Source: Vanilla planifolia (lineage: Eukaryota > Streptophyta > Magnoliopsida > Asparagales > Orchidaceae). Taken from it: 64,000 bases of DNA. Under the pieces are notes generated by a model. The model did not search any database. It saw nothing but the letters and a program-made list of their open reading frames with translations, and had not been told where the DNA came from. The first letter of the stretch is position 1. Each line of letters begins with the position of its first letter. This document shows positions 34,891 through 46,300 of this stretch, piece by piece. The stretch lies in contig CM043877.1 in NCBI GenBank assembly GCA_023846275.1, forward strand, positions 10,895,107-10,959,106, read 5' to 3'. The translations under genes and the position numbers were made by a program.

Positions 34891-37030
34891 AGCCTAAAAC
34901 CTTTTGGCTTTCTTGTGTTGTCTTGTAGTCTTTGACATGAGCAATGATTCAGATTCTTTATGGCTAAAGCATTCCTCAGGAAATGCCTTGGTGTTCAACC
35001 AGAGCTGCTTTGCAAAGGTGGATTTAAAGGTCAAGACACTCACTTATGAGCCATTTATGTAATGCATGTGCTTTCCTTGATACATGAGTAGGTTGAGCTT
35101 GTAACCTAGAACCACAGGAAACTTGTCACCTTAGGGAAATTTTTTGTGGGTCTGTGCGACGAGAAGTTTGGTTGGCGGTAGAGCGAAGATTGGAAGAAGT
35201 GAGATTGACTTGTTATGTTGTGTTCACAAATTGGTTTATTTCCATTCTCCTTCATCAAATGTAGGTATTTTTTCATGTTTGTGGATTATGAACTATGAAA
35301 CATGGATATCTTTTTGGGGTTAATATATCCATATTTGATATCAATAGTGGTTTATATTTGTTTGATGTATATCCAATGCACCATGATGTGTATCATTTTT
35401 AAAAAAAAATTATGTTTTAGATACTTGGAAGGCATATGTTCACAATTGAGGAATTTGAGGGTTGGGTTGAAAAAATCAATTAAGATATTTTGTTTGTGAA
35501 AAATTAGATTATGGATTGGATTGGAAATAGAATGTGTTGCAAAATATTGATGGTAGAGTAGTAGAAAGAAATAAAGGTGTTCTATTTGATATAATTGTAG
35601 GTGATTCTAGTATAGGACAATTTGAGGATAATGAAAAAGGCTCAAAGAAATTAATAATAAAAAATGATTGATGATTTGTAATTATAAAATTAATCCGTAA
35701 TTGTTTATTATAAATATCTAATAGTGACTTAATGAATGAGTATAAAAGAATATTGAAAGAGAAAATATATGGATGTGATTGTAGTGATTTATTTGAAAAG
35801 TTGAGCAAGGTTAAAGGTTAAGTTTCCATTTTGGTAGAAGTGAAAGATTGGAAATTTAGAAAATTATTGTACTTATGAGAATTGGTAAATGAGATACACA
35901 AATTAAAATGTATATTGATCTAAAAAAGATTACATGTATCATAAAATGAGATAAATATTGATGATTTTAGAATAGTATATCTATTCTAGAATAAATCTAT
36001 GAAAGTATTGTTATGAAAATTGTGAGCTTATTTAGAACACATGTAAGTCATGATTGTGTTCATGTAATAATGGGTAGGTGTATTAAATCAAGACATTTCT
36101 TGATAATCAAAACAATATTTTATCTCTAAGATTGATTAAAAGCTTTATGTAATAAAATTATAAGATTTTATGGTGTACTATAAGTTATAAGAATAGATAG
36201 ATATTTTAAATTAACATGACAGATAAAAGGAACAATAAAAAACAAAAACTTTAAAATAATTATTGAGTTTATAGGTACTAGATTTTGAAAAAGATTGTAA
36301 AATCTAGTATTAGAGTAGCTCCTTATAAAACTTTAGAAAGAAAAAATGCCAATCTATTTTATTTTAATCAAAGGACGAAAAAGGTAAATGATTTAGCTTG
36401 AGTTTGTGGACTAAGCCACAAAAAAAGTGAACATCCTGATTGTTCTTTCTCTTCTCATCTAATCTCATTCCTCTAAAGATAATATTTTTATTGCCATTCC
36501 ATTATCTGAATTTGGCAATTCCTCATTATGCAGGTTAAGGTTCCTAGATTTCATTCTATACATTTCAAATTTTAACCTACATTCAAGATGTAGACATTCA
36601 AAACAACTTGCAAGTTATACATGCTAAAATAATAAAGTGTAAAAAGGAAATCACTCTTCATAGTATTTTTTTTTCTCTACTCATGCATTAAGCTCATTTA
36701 AATTAACTACAAATCACTTTTAAATATACCAAAATAACCCTCTTAACATTTCCCTTAGGATTAGATCTTTTAGATTAATCCAAATCCTTCTTAAATATTT
36801 TTGAGGATTTCATTTTGATGTGTTCTTAACATATTATACATCATTGAGATATACTTTGCATATGAGTTCAATGTATCATATATGCATCAAACGTATCATC
36901 CATTTGCCTTCAACTAACTATGTTTGACCATCCAATCAACCATGTAGGTGTGTTATACATTTCTCTTTATTTCTTTCCTTTAACTTAAATATACCATTCA
37001 TTGGTTCAATGTACAATATGTAATGCATGA
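34891..37030. other. PIE1 3' flank and intergenic AT-rich sequence
   Basis: 34.9-35.3 kb is less AT-rich and probably includes the PIE1 3' UTR. From 35.3 to 37.0 kb the sequence is very AT-rich with no recognisable protein motif, probably decayed repeats. Confidence 0.5.
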
Positions 37031-37720
37031 CAGATTTAAACTTCTACTAGGATCTAAATTAGATACTATAACATTAAAAATAATCAATATTTAAAAAAAT
37101 ATAAAAAGATATGTATTAATTAGGGTTAGATGATGAACATGATATTTTAAAACTATTCAAATATTGGCATTTCAAAGTTGTAGCATTGATTATCAAGTTG
37201 AATAAGTGATAACATCTTAAGTATTAAGCATAAAATCTTACAAAATAATTTTTGTTACATCTAATTTCACACATATAAAATAAAATTTTTAAAACAAAAT
37301 CAATGTGGAGTACTTTAATAGAAAAGAGTAACTCTAACTTTAGATTATTACTTAGAAAATAAAAGTTACTGAAAGAGTAAACCTTTTGATGATAATTTAG
37401 TACTGGTAAAAGCGAGAATTTGTTTGGTTACCGTCTTTCTTTATAGAATGTCTCTCACCTTCAATCTTTACCCCTCACAAGGGGTTTGATTGCTAACTCT
37501 CTCAATGTGAAGTCTCTCACTTTTGATCTTTGTCTCTTACAAAAGAAGTTAGAATCTCTCTAACTAGAGTTGGATGTACATACTTTCTTCACAAATGTAA
37601 AATCACAGAAACAAAAAAATTTATTCCATTAATTTTTTTCATTTTTTATAGCATGGTGAACATCCTATTTATAGAAACCTCAAATATTCATCAATAATTT
37701 CTTAATAAACTCATATTTGT
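37031..37720 (-). repeat. LTR-like direct repeat, left copy
   Basis: Pairs with 38041-38740 at an offset of about 1010 bp; right boundary uncertain. Contains an internal near-repeat of a tctctcac...gatctttg word. Confidence 0.7.
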
Positions 37721-38040
37721 TTGCTCATTCATTTTGTGTCAATTGAAGTAGTCATTTATACTATATCAATATATGTAATCCTTAGGATCAGAACTATCAT
37801 AAAAAATTGGGGCATCTAATTTTACATTAGGGATATTCTCTTTATCTCGACGTCTCTTTAGTCTTTTCTCTTTGCTTGACATATCTAGATCATCATTTTG
37901 GTCTAAATTGTTGGAATGTTTATTTCTTCTTCTACAATCATGATTTCTTCTATAGATATATTGGTTGAATTCATAAAAAAAATCATCATATCTTCTATGG
38001 TTTTTACATCTTCTATGGTTGATACCAAAGTTGATACAGA

Positions 38041-38740
38041 ACAGATTAAGACTTCTACTATGGTCTAAATTAAAGCCTATAATACTAGAGATATTCAACA
38101 GATTATTAGAAAATATTAAAAGATAATATGCACTAATTAGGGTTAGGTGACGTGTATGGTATTTTAAACTATTCAAATATTGGCATTCCAAAATTGTAAT
38201 GTAGATTATTAAGTTAAGCAAGTAACACCACCTTAAGTATTAAGCATAAAATTCTACAAAACAATTTTTATCACATCCAATTTTATACATATAAAATAGA
38301 GAATTTAAGATAAACTCTATGTGAAATATTTTAATAGAAAATAATAACTCTAGCTTTATATTACTATCTAGAAACTAAAAGTTACTCAAAATGTAAACAT
38401 TTTGATGATGATATAGTTGTTAACGAAAGCAAGAATATGTTTAGTTATCGGGTCTCTCAATGGAGGGTCTCTTGTCTTTGATCTTTGTCTCTCACAAAAG
38501 ATTTGGTTGCTGGCTCTCCTAGTAGGAGATCTCTTATCTTCGATTCTTGTTTCTGATAAGAAAAATTGAAATTTTTCGAATTATTAGAGTTGAGCACACA
38601 ATTTTTATTGATAAAAGTGAAAGGCATACAAACAAAATAAATGTTTTGAGCTATTTAGATGTCATCCTATAATAATAGTTTTATAATTCTCTTTTATATA
38701 TGTCATAAATTTAAGTAATATTTTTTAAATAATAATACAA
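38041..38740 (-). repeat. LTR-like direct repeat, right copy
   Basis: Partner of the left copy. Starts at cagattaagacttctacta, with similarity fading near 38740. For a minus-strand element this would be the 5' LTR, and the gag scrap lies just inside it as expected. Confidence 0.7.
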
Positions 38741-39300
38741 CAATACAATAACAATGAATCAAACACTCCATAAGATATTTATTAACTATAATTTATTACA
38801 CTTATATATTTTCAATATAATTAATAACAACATTGTAAAAAGTAGTTCAATGTTAAACAAAAAATATAAGAATTCCTTAAATCGTCTAAAATGTTCTATA
38901 AATATGCCAAAGGTTTAAATATTTTGTTTTCAATTTTTAGTTTTTTAATTAAAAAAATTGAATTGATAAAAGAAATTAAAAATACCGTGTGTGTGTATAT
39001 ATATATATATATCATTTTATGATTTCGATTATTTTATTTTACTTTTTTTTTATTTTAATTTGGTTAAAATTTAATTTTTAAAACTTGGATTAATTTACAA
39101 ATCAAAATTAAAACAATAACTTTCAATATTTTTTTAGGTTCAATTCGATTTTAAAACGATATTTGACTTTGGTTGTTCCGATTCGATTCGAATTTTTAGT
39201 TCGATGGGATTTTCAAATTAACTCAAAGCTGACCGACATTCGATCGATCTATAACTTGTAACTGAATCGAGTGAGCTGAACAATGCACATCTCTGCCTGT
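38741..39300 (+). promoter_or_regulatory. WDR11 upstream region (presumed promoter)
   Basis: AT-rich sequence with a GT/TA microsatellite at about 38989-39012. CpG appears at 39170-39260 (cgattcgattcgaa, gaccgacattcgatcgat), just before the GC-rich first exon. No TATA box could be assigned with confidence. It is placed as promoter only by its position upstream of the WDR11 start codon. Confidence 0.35.
38989..39012. repeat. GT/TA microsatellite
   Basis: gtgtgtgta followed by tatatatatatata. Confidence 0.9.
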
Positions 39301-39351
39301 ATGATTGCGTTTCTTCTCCCTCAATGGAGAATCGGGACCTGTAACTCGTAG
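39301..39351 (+). promoter_or_regulatory. Upstream ORF 1 in WDR11 leader (16 codons)
   Basis: ATG at 39301 opens MIAFLLPQWRIGTCNS and ends at TAG 39349-39351. It is in the same frame as the main start codon 24 codons downstream, so the TAG separates it from the main protein. It matters only if transcription begins upstream of 39301, which the sequence alone does not show. Confidence 0.4.
39324..39344 (+). promoter_or_regulatory. Upstream ORF 2 in WDR11 leader (6 codons)
   Basis: ATG at 39324 opens MENRDL and stops at TAA 39342-39344. It lies inside upstream ORF 1 in another frame, 28 bp before the WDR11 ATG. The context aatgg has G at +4. Confidence 0.4.
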
Positions 39352-39372
39352 GAGGCGAAATCGCAAAGAGAG

Positions 39373-40397
39373 ATGGAGTCCTGGTCCTCGGCGACACTGC
39401 CCCGCCCGCCAGAAGCGTGGGATTCGGTGATCCCCGGCCCGGCGAACCGCAGCAACGGTGGCTCCGCTGACTGCAGCCCTGTCGGCCTCATTGCATATGG
39501 TGCCGGCAGCTCGGTGGTGGTCGTCGACAACAGATCCATGCAGCTCGTATCCGTCCTTCCCATGCCCTCTCCTTCCCCTCTATCATCCACCTCTATCAAC
39601 ACTCTTACCTCCGCCCTCGTGCTTGCCCCATTCGTCACTTCTGTTCGATGGAGCCCCCAGCCACTTTCACGGGAACTCTCTGCTCTTGATGAGCCCTCTA
39701 ATTCCCATCTACGCCTCGTTGCTGGCGACCGCCAGGGCCGCATCGCTATATGGGACGTCCGATCGCGCTCTATCGTCCTCTGGCTCGAGCTCGATCAGTC
39801 TTCCCATGGAGACCGCACCAAGCTAGGAATTCAGGATCTCTGTTGGATCCGATCAGAGTCGTGGATCATCGCTGCCATTCATGGCCCTTCACTCCTCGTG
39901 CTTTGGGATGCGGCCTCAGGCCGCTGCCTCTGGAAGTACGACACCATGTTAGAGTACCTTTCGTGCATTCGGCGTGATCCCTTTGACTGGCGGCATTTTT
40001 GCGTGCTTGGCCTTCGTGGCCTATTGCTTTCAGCCATCGCAGTTGGGGAAGATCATGGCGACGTGTTGGTTGAGGAACATCAGATCAAAGGAGTCCGGGA
40101 TTCTTTGGAGCTTCAGATGAATGAGAGGGAGGCCTCCATGGGGTCTAATGCTCCGGCTCTGGCGGTCTTCCCCCAATTCTATGCGAGGTTGGTTTTCTCT
40201 CCGCGATGGAGGCACATTGTTATGGTGACATTCCCAAAGGAGCTCATCGTGTTTGATCTTCAGTATGGGGCTTCTCTTTCTTCTTCCTCCTTGCCTCGTG
40301 GTTGCAGCAAGTTCATGGATCTGATACCAGATTTGGACGTTGACCTGCTCTATTGTGCCCACTTGGATGGGAGGGTCAGCATCTGGAAGCGCAAGGA
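39373..40397 (+). CDS. WDR11: WDR11 exon 1 (GC-rich)
   Basis: Starts MESWSSATLPRPPEAWDSV with ATG in context gagagATGG (A at -3, G at +4) and runs 1025 nt to a phase-2 donor gtaagt inside KRKE. It holds the first WD40 units: SPVGLIAYGAGSSVVVVD, FVTSVRWSPQPLSREL, AGDRQGRIAIWDVRSRS, IQDLCWIRSESWIIAAIHG, FSPRWRHIVMVTFPKELIVF and AHLDGRVSIWKRKE. It is much richer in G+C than any later exon. This 5' GC gradient is common in monocots and some early angiosperms. Confidence 0.95.
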
Positions 40398-43300
40398 GTA
40401 AGTCAGGAGAAAACTGTATTCCTATTTCTGTTTTCTGCTTGGTTTGTTGGTTAATAAGGGACCAAAAAAAGTTGATGTCAAAAAATTGCGATTGTATATT
40501 GATACTCGAACAATGTGAGACGATCATGTTTCAAAACTATCCTTGAGAAAACTAGCAAAAATCTGGTTTAGAATAGCAGCTCAGAGAAGTTGCTTTTCCC
40601 TTCCCTAGTGAAGCTTTGCTCTTGAAGCTCCATTATAAGTGTAAAGATTCTTGTGGCTGATCCTTTATTTTTTCCCTGAACAATTTTTGTTTGCATTGCA
40701 ACAAACAACAAAGTTCCTTTAATTGTTAATTGTGCATGTGTGGGGAAAGTATTTGCGGACATTAATAAGTTTTTCTATTCTGATTGAGCTTGCTGTCTGG
40801 TAATAAAAATAAGTTTCTAGTTTTTTAATTTTTGTGGATTCAATCTTCTATTGCTAGGAATTTCAGTCATTTCACATATTTCTCTCCTTCCTCTTTTTGT
40901 TAGTTTATTGCTGTTTCTATTGAAACAGTTAATGTCATTCGCTTTGTTTTTGTCACACTCAAAAGTTAAGGGTATGATTTATAAGCTACAGTGGGGCCAT
41001 GAATGGTATATAGAATTAATTATTTGCTTGTGAAGTCTCAATGTACTAAAAAAATGAGTGTTACAGCAATAAAGATACTAAGATGAATAGGTGCTTCTAC
41101 CAAATGATATAATTAGAAATGAATGCCTATGTGAGAAAATTGGTATAACATTAGGGATAAGTTTAGAGAGAGTTAATTGAGATAGCCTGGATCTGTAAAA
41201 TGTATTCCATTTTATGCTCCTTTTAGGAGTGGACCCTAAAGATGTCAAAAGAGTAGGAAGGAAATTGGATGCTTAGATGTGAAAAATTAATAGATAGAAA
41301 GCAATGAGATCAGAGGAGTCAATACGCCTTTTTTAGTGAGATTAAGGTTTATTATTGTTATATCAAGGGTATCCCATTTAATTTCATTTAAATTGGATCA
41401 ATTCATCTTTCTTCCAATCTATACAATGGGACTATATTTCTCTCTTTCCCTCTCTTTGTGCACACATATGCACTTGTGTGCATTCTTTTTTCTCTCCCTT
41501 TCCTTTTTTCTCTGTTTATCTGCAGTTTTACATGTTTTTGCATTGATGTGCTACTTTTTCCCTTAATGTCTGTCCTTTCTATGTGCAGCTGTGCTTTTGA
41601 TTTGGTGTGCACTAGGTGGTGCTTTTGTGCATATGCATCTTAGTTTGACTTTTTATTTCTTTAATTATTTTGTATCTCCTATTGCAGAGGAGAACAGCTG
41701 TACATGCTAAATGCAATGGAAGAATTAATGCCCTCCATTGGCACTTCTGTTCCATCTCCTGCAATACTTGCTGTTGTACTTTGCCAATCAGAATCTGCTT
41801 TCCAGAATATTGCCAGGCTTTGCACTGACACATCTTACACACAATCTTCTCTTTTTGACTCTTCTCCATCTTTAAATTTATTTGCTGGTACAGATCTTGT
41901 TTCAAGGGCAGTGTTGATCTCTATTTCTGATGATGGTAAAATCTGGAATTGGCATCTAACTTCTGCAAAGGAAAGAGATCTTGGCTTTAGTTCCTTGAAT
42001 ATGAGTGTTGTGGATGATGGAGAAGTGTTGAATCCTGATCCACATTCCGGATCAGCTAGTAATTATTCTACTTCGGCAATAACAAACACAGCCAAAGAAT
42101 CAGAGCACGTTACATGTGTTAGTCAAACAAACACTGACTCTACTAACCCTGCATATTCTACCAAGGTCTGTAAATGATCTTTTTGGGATAAATTCTTGTC
42201 CTTTTAATAGTTATTCACCTCTTTCTTGTTTTCATTTAACATGAAATGGCTTGCTAATGCTTTGAAGCTCAATTGCAATTACTCAACATTTTATATTTTT
42301 ATATCCATTAAAGGTGCTGTTATATTTTTCTTTTTCATTCATTTCTGTTCCTTAGAGGTATTGTTCCTACCCATGCAAGATATTAAGGATTTGATTGGCA
42401 CAATTTCTTTAAACAAAAGTTTTTTGAAAATCCGAGTTTCGAAATTTGGTCATTGACTTGTTTGAAATGTTTCAAAATGCAGGTTTTTGAAACATAAAGA
42501 AAAAAATTACTAGGTCGTAAAAGACATTTTTATCTTTCAAAATAATATTTAAAATATTTCTCTTATATTTTTAACAAAAAATCAAATTATTATTTTTCGA
42601 GAACATACTATCAAAAACAACTTTTTAATAACACATAATAATAAGTTTCGTTAATTAGCTTAATATTTGATAATAGTTATGCCAAACAAACCCTGTCAGG
42701 ATTTTTTTTATTATTTTGATAATATATGCATTGATATGTACACCATGGATGAAAAGAATGTTTATTCACAATCTAAACACTTTTGGGCTCCACTTTGTGT
42801 TTTGATACACAGCCAAATCATTGTGAAATATCATGTATTTTGATATCCATAGTACTTTCACTTTTCATGAGAGATGTAGATGAATTGCTTTGGTTTGTTA
42901 ATGAGATATCCACTACTGCAATTCTTTTTGGAAAGAAGTTAATTGTAAAATCATATGAAAGTGATACTTTTAACATCAATAGATAGTTTTCTTTCTATTC
43001 AAATAAACCTACTTTATCATGTTAAGGACCAAATGTAACTTCACAACCCATAAAATTAAATTATAAAATGAGATAGGATTTTTGTTTTTGTGCTTTCTAC
43101 TTCATGCTTGGGTGCCCTTGATGAAAGCTTTAGGTATTACCCTCAAAACTTTATTTGGTGTTTAGATAAGTAGGCTGTACCTTTATGCTCACTTGGTTGA
43201 TAACTATATTAATACAATAGTTATTTCATCTTAGGGTATGAGGATAGTCTTAAACTATGACACAATTAACTTGGTTGTATGAGTGATAATGCATAGAGGG

Positions 43301-46300
43301 TATGGGGTACAAGGTTTACTTACCAAAAGCATAGGAGTATGAGAAGACTATGCTCTTAGGAAGCAACATTGTGTGTTATGAAAATTCAAGTTGAGAGCTA
43401 TGGTAATGGAATCTTTTGACTTAATTTATATTGACATGTAGAGACCAATGTAGTGCCCTCATTTGAAGTATCAAGGTGTTATGGTACCTTCATCAAAAGG
43501 CTAGGTATACCTTTTGAAGAAGTCAAATGTTTTAACACTTTCATGGAGTGGAAGGAAGAGTTAGAGATAGAGAAATGTAAAATATTTTCAACAAGTCAAT
43601 GTAAAATAGAGTTGTTGAATTCATGAACATGATTCTAAATGACCTTAAAAGGAGTATGAAATTGTATTCCGAATTGCCTATATCATTTTGGGTAGATGCC
43701 ATAAATAGATTGGCCCACTTACTTGATAGTGAACTCTTTGTACCATTGAACTTTAATCTTGTCGAAGAAGCGCATATGGAAAAGAATCTATAGACGATTT
43801 AAAAACTTTTGGGTGTTTGTTGTACACACATGTTGACTAGAAGTATAGGGATAAGTTTGATGGAAAAGCTATAAGGTGCTACTTCATTAGAGACAATGTA
43901 AATGACTTTAGGTATCATTTTCTAGGTACTAGCATATGTAAAATTATCATGAAAAGTGACAATGATATAATGAAGTTTGGTTGCACTAAAACTGTTATAT
44001 CAAAGTTATGGTAGATGGGAAGAACTTTCACGTTGTAATCCCTATGGTGTTGACATCCCACATATAGAATGTAAATGCATTCAAACATGGGTGAGGTGTT
44101 TGTCACTATGAGTAGGTTTAGCTCGGATGTAATTACTTCATGCTTGTGCTGAGGTTAAGTTGCATGATAAGGATTGAGTAAATTTACTAATCTTTTCTTT
44201 ATTATTTGCTATTAACAAATGTTTGAGAATTAAGTTGTTTCTTGTTATAAGATACTACTAGTATTTAGGGGTTTTAAACAAAAGGAATGTTATTGTGACA
44301 TCTTTACACTTGTGGTAAGGCTTAAATTCATATAATTAATGTTGAGTATAGTTACAATAGAGGATTTGCATCTCAATCAGCTTGATGTAAAAATTGATTC
44401 CTCCATGTTGACTTGTAAGTAGAGATATTCATGATACAACTTGAAAGCTTGCAAAGAATGAAAAGGTGATTTGTAGACCTAAGAGGACTTTATATTATTG
44501 AAACAAGTTCTCTGACATGGTACACATGACTTGATGTGTTCACATGTAGTTGTAATTATGAGAGAAGTGATATGATCTTTGTTCAATTGTTTTGATGATT
44601 GCAATAGATTTTTTATTACTTTATATGGTTGATATGTTGATTGTAGGATCAAGTATGGAGAAGTTCCATGAGATAAAGAAACATCAGTTGAAGGAGTTTG
44701 AAATGATGGATCTAAGAACTAGATGTTTTATTTTTGGAATGGAATTTTCAAGGGATAGATTTGAGAGAACTTCTAGATTTTGGGGTAATTCAATAGGGAG
44801 CCATTTCAAATGGCATGTATGCTTCAATTGTACAAAGAATGATTTCCATGGTTTTCAAGAGGTGTGACACCTCTTATACTACTAGATTTGATAATTGATG
44901 CATGACTAATCTAGGAAATATGCATTGGGAATTGGCCAAATGATTTCCTTTATTATTTGAGGACTAGATATGGGATTATGTTTTAGATGGAATGACATGA
45001 TGTTTTTGGGTTATGAAGACATTAGCATGGGGGCAGATGTAGATAATAGGTATAACACCTTTGAGTATATATTTATTATTATTGGTATGACAATAAGCTC
45101 AATGTCACATCTTTGAAAGTGTGTGATACAGTCAACAATGAGAGCCTAGTATATTGTTATTTTAGATGTTGGCAAGGAATTGAGAGTTCAAGAATATTTT
45201 GAAAGCAATTGAAAAAGAATGGAATGTGCTCCCCTTGGTTAATGATAATAGGGTATTATTTGTCAAAGAATTGTATATTTCTTTCGAAGACAATTCATCA
45301 TCCAACTCATTGATCATTATGTCAAAACTAGATTGATGATGGATAGTTATTACTAATGAAGATTCTAAGCATAGAGAAGCTAGCTAATATGTTGATCAAG
45401 GAAGTTTCTATTAGTAAATTGAGGCTTAGTTCCACCTCAATTGATCCATTTACAAAATAAAAGACAAGCATGCCTCACATAAAATATTGGAGATCAAAGG
45501 AAGTGATCGATTTTTGGAGCATAACTTATCTAGCAATGATCAAGCTTAAAATGTGTGATTGTTAAAACGTTGATCTCAATCCAAGAGTTAATGTGACATT
45601 AGTTAGTATTTGTAAGCACGAATAACTAGACTATGGGCATGTACATATTGATAGTTGTCAATTCTGACTAACAATATGAGCATACATGGGTTTATCTAAA
45701 GTTTATCATTATCGGCTTTAGCTTTTGTTGAAGTCTTGGATATTGCAATACATATGTAACTAGGCAATAGTTGTTGACCTAGCTTCTAGTAAAGTGTTAG
45801 GCAACCTATTATGATGTGGATGTGCATGGTTTGGCTTTGTTCTAATAGTATAGGGTGCTCTAATGTGGATACGCATCAACCCAATGGATGTCTATATAAA
45901 GGTAAGGACCCAATGGATGTCTATATAAAGATAAGGACTATTGGTTTGTAGGTTTAGTAAAGAATTGTGCATATACCTTGTGAAAACTTTGTGTCTTCTT
46001 TTCTTTTTCTTGAAACTATTGTAGGATAACTTTAGATTGTTGTTCATTGATATAAGATTAAAGTTGTGAGGAAAACTGGTAATTTCTTTTTCCAAATCAT
46101 AAGGAAGACATTCCAAAGTATTGTTGTGGTTTCTTTTCGAATTTAGGGTTTCATATAAAATCTTATACTTAATGCTATTTCTTGTGAGGAAAAATATCTT
46201 GATATGCATTTATAAGAATAACAGAGATAGAGAATTGTGCTAATTATTAGAGAATTAAAGAGCCATACTTTGAAACACAAAAAGAGTTATTGAACACGTT

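Larger units (their letters stand above)
37031..38740 (-). mobile_element. Minus-strand Ty3/gypsy remnant: two LTR-like repeats around a gag scrap
   Basis: Two direct repeats of about 700 bp (37031-about 37720 and 38041-about 38740) are collinear over most of their length. They share, for example, cttctacta-g-tctaaatta, attagggttag-tga, actattcaaatattggcatt, cttaagtattaagcataaaat and gatctttgtctct. Between them, on the minus strand at about 37766-37990, a frame has a charged linker and NVKLDAPIFYDSSDPKDYIY, like the start of gypsy gag. Only about 320 bp remain between the repeats, so nearly the whole interior is missing. It is dead and old, judging by the diverged repeats. Confidence 0.65.

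Noticed and set aside
35500-36420. Third LINE or DNA-transposon relic in the intergenic region
   Set aside because: Texture resembles decayed repeats, but no polymerase or transposase motif could be found in any frame.
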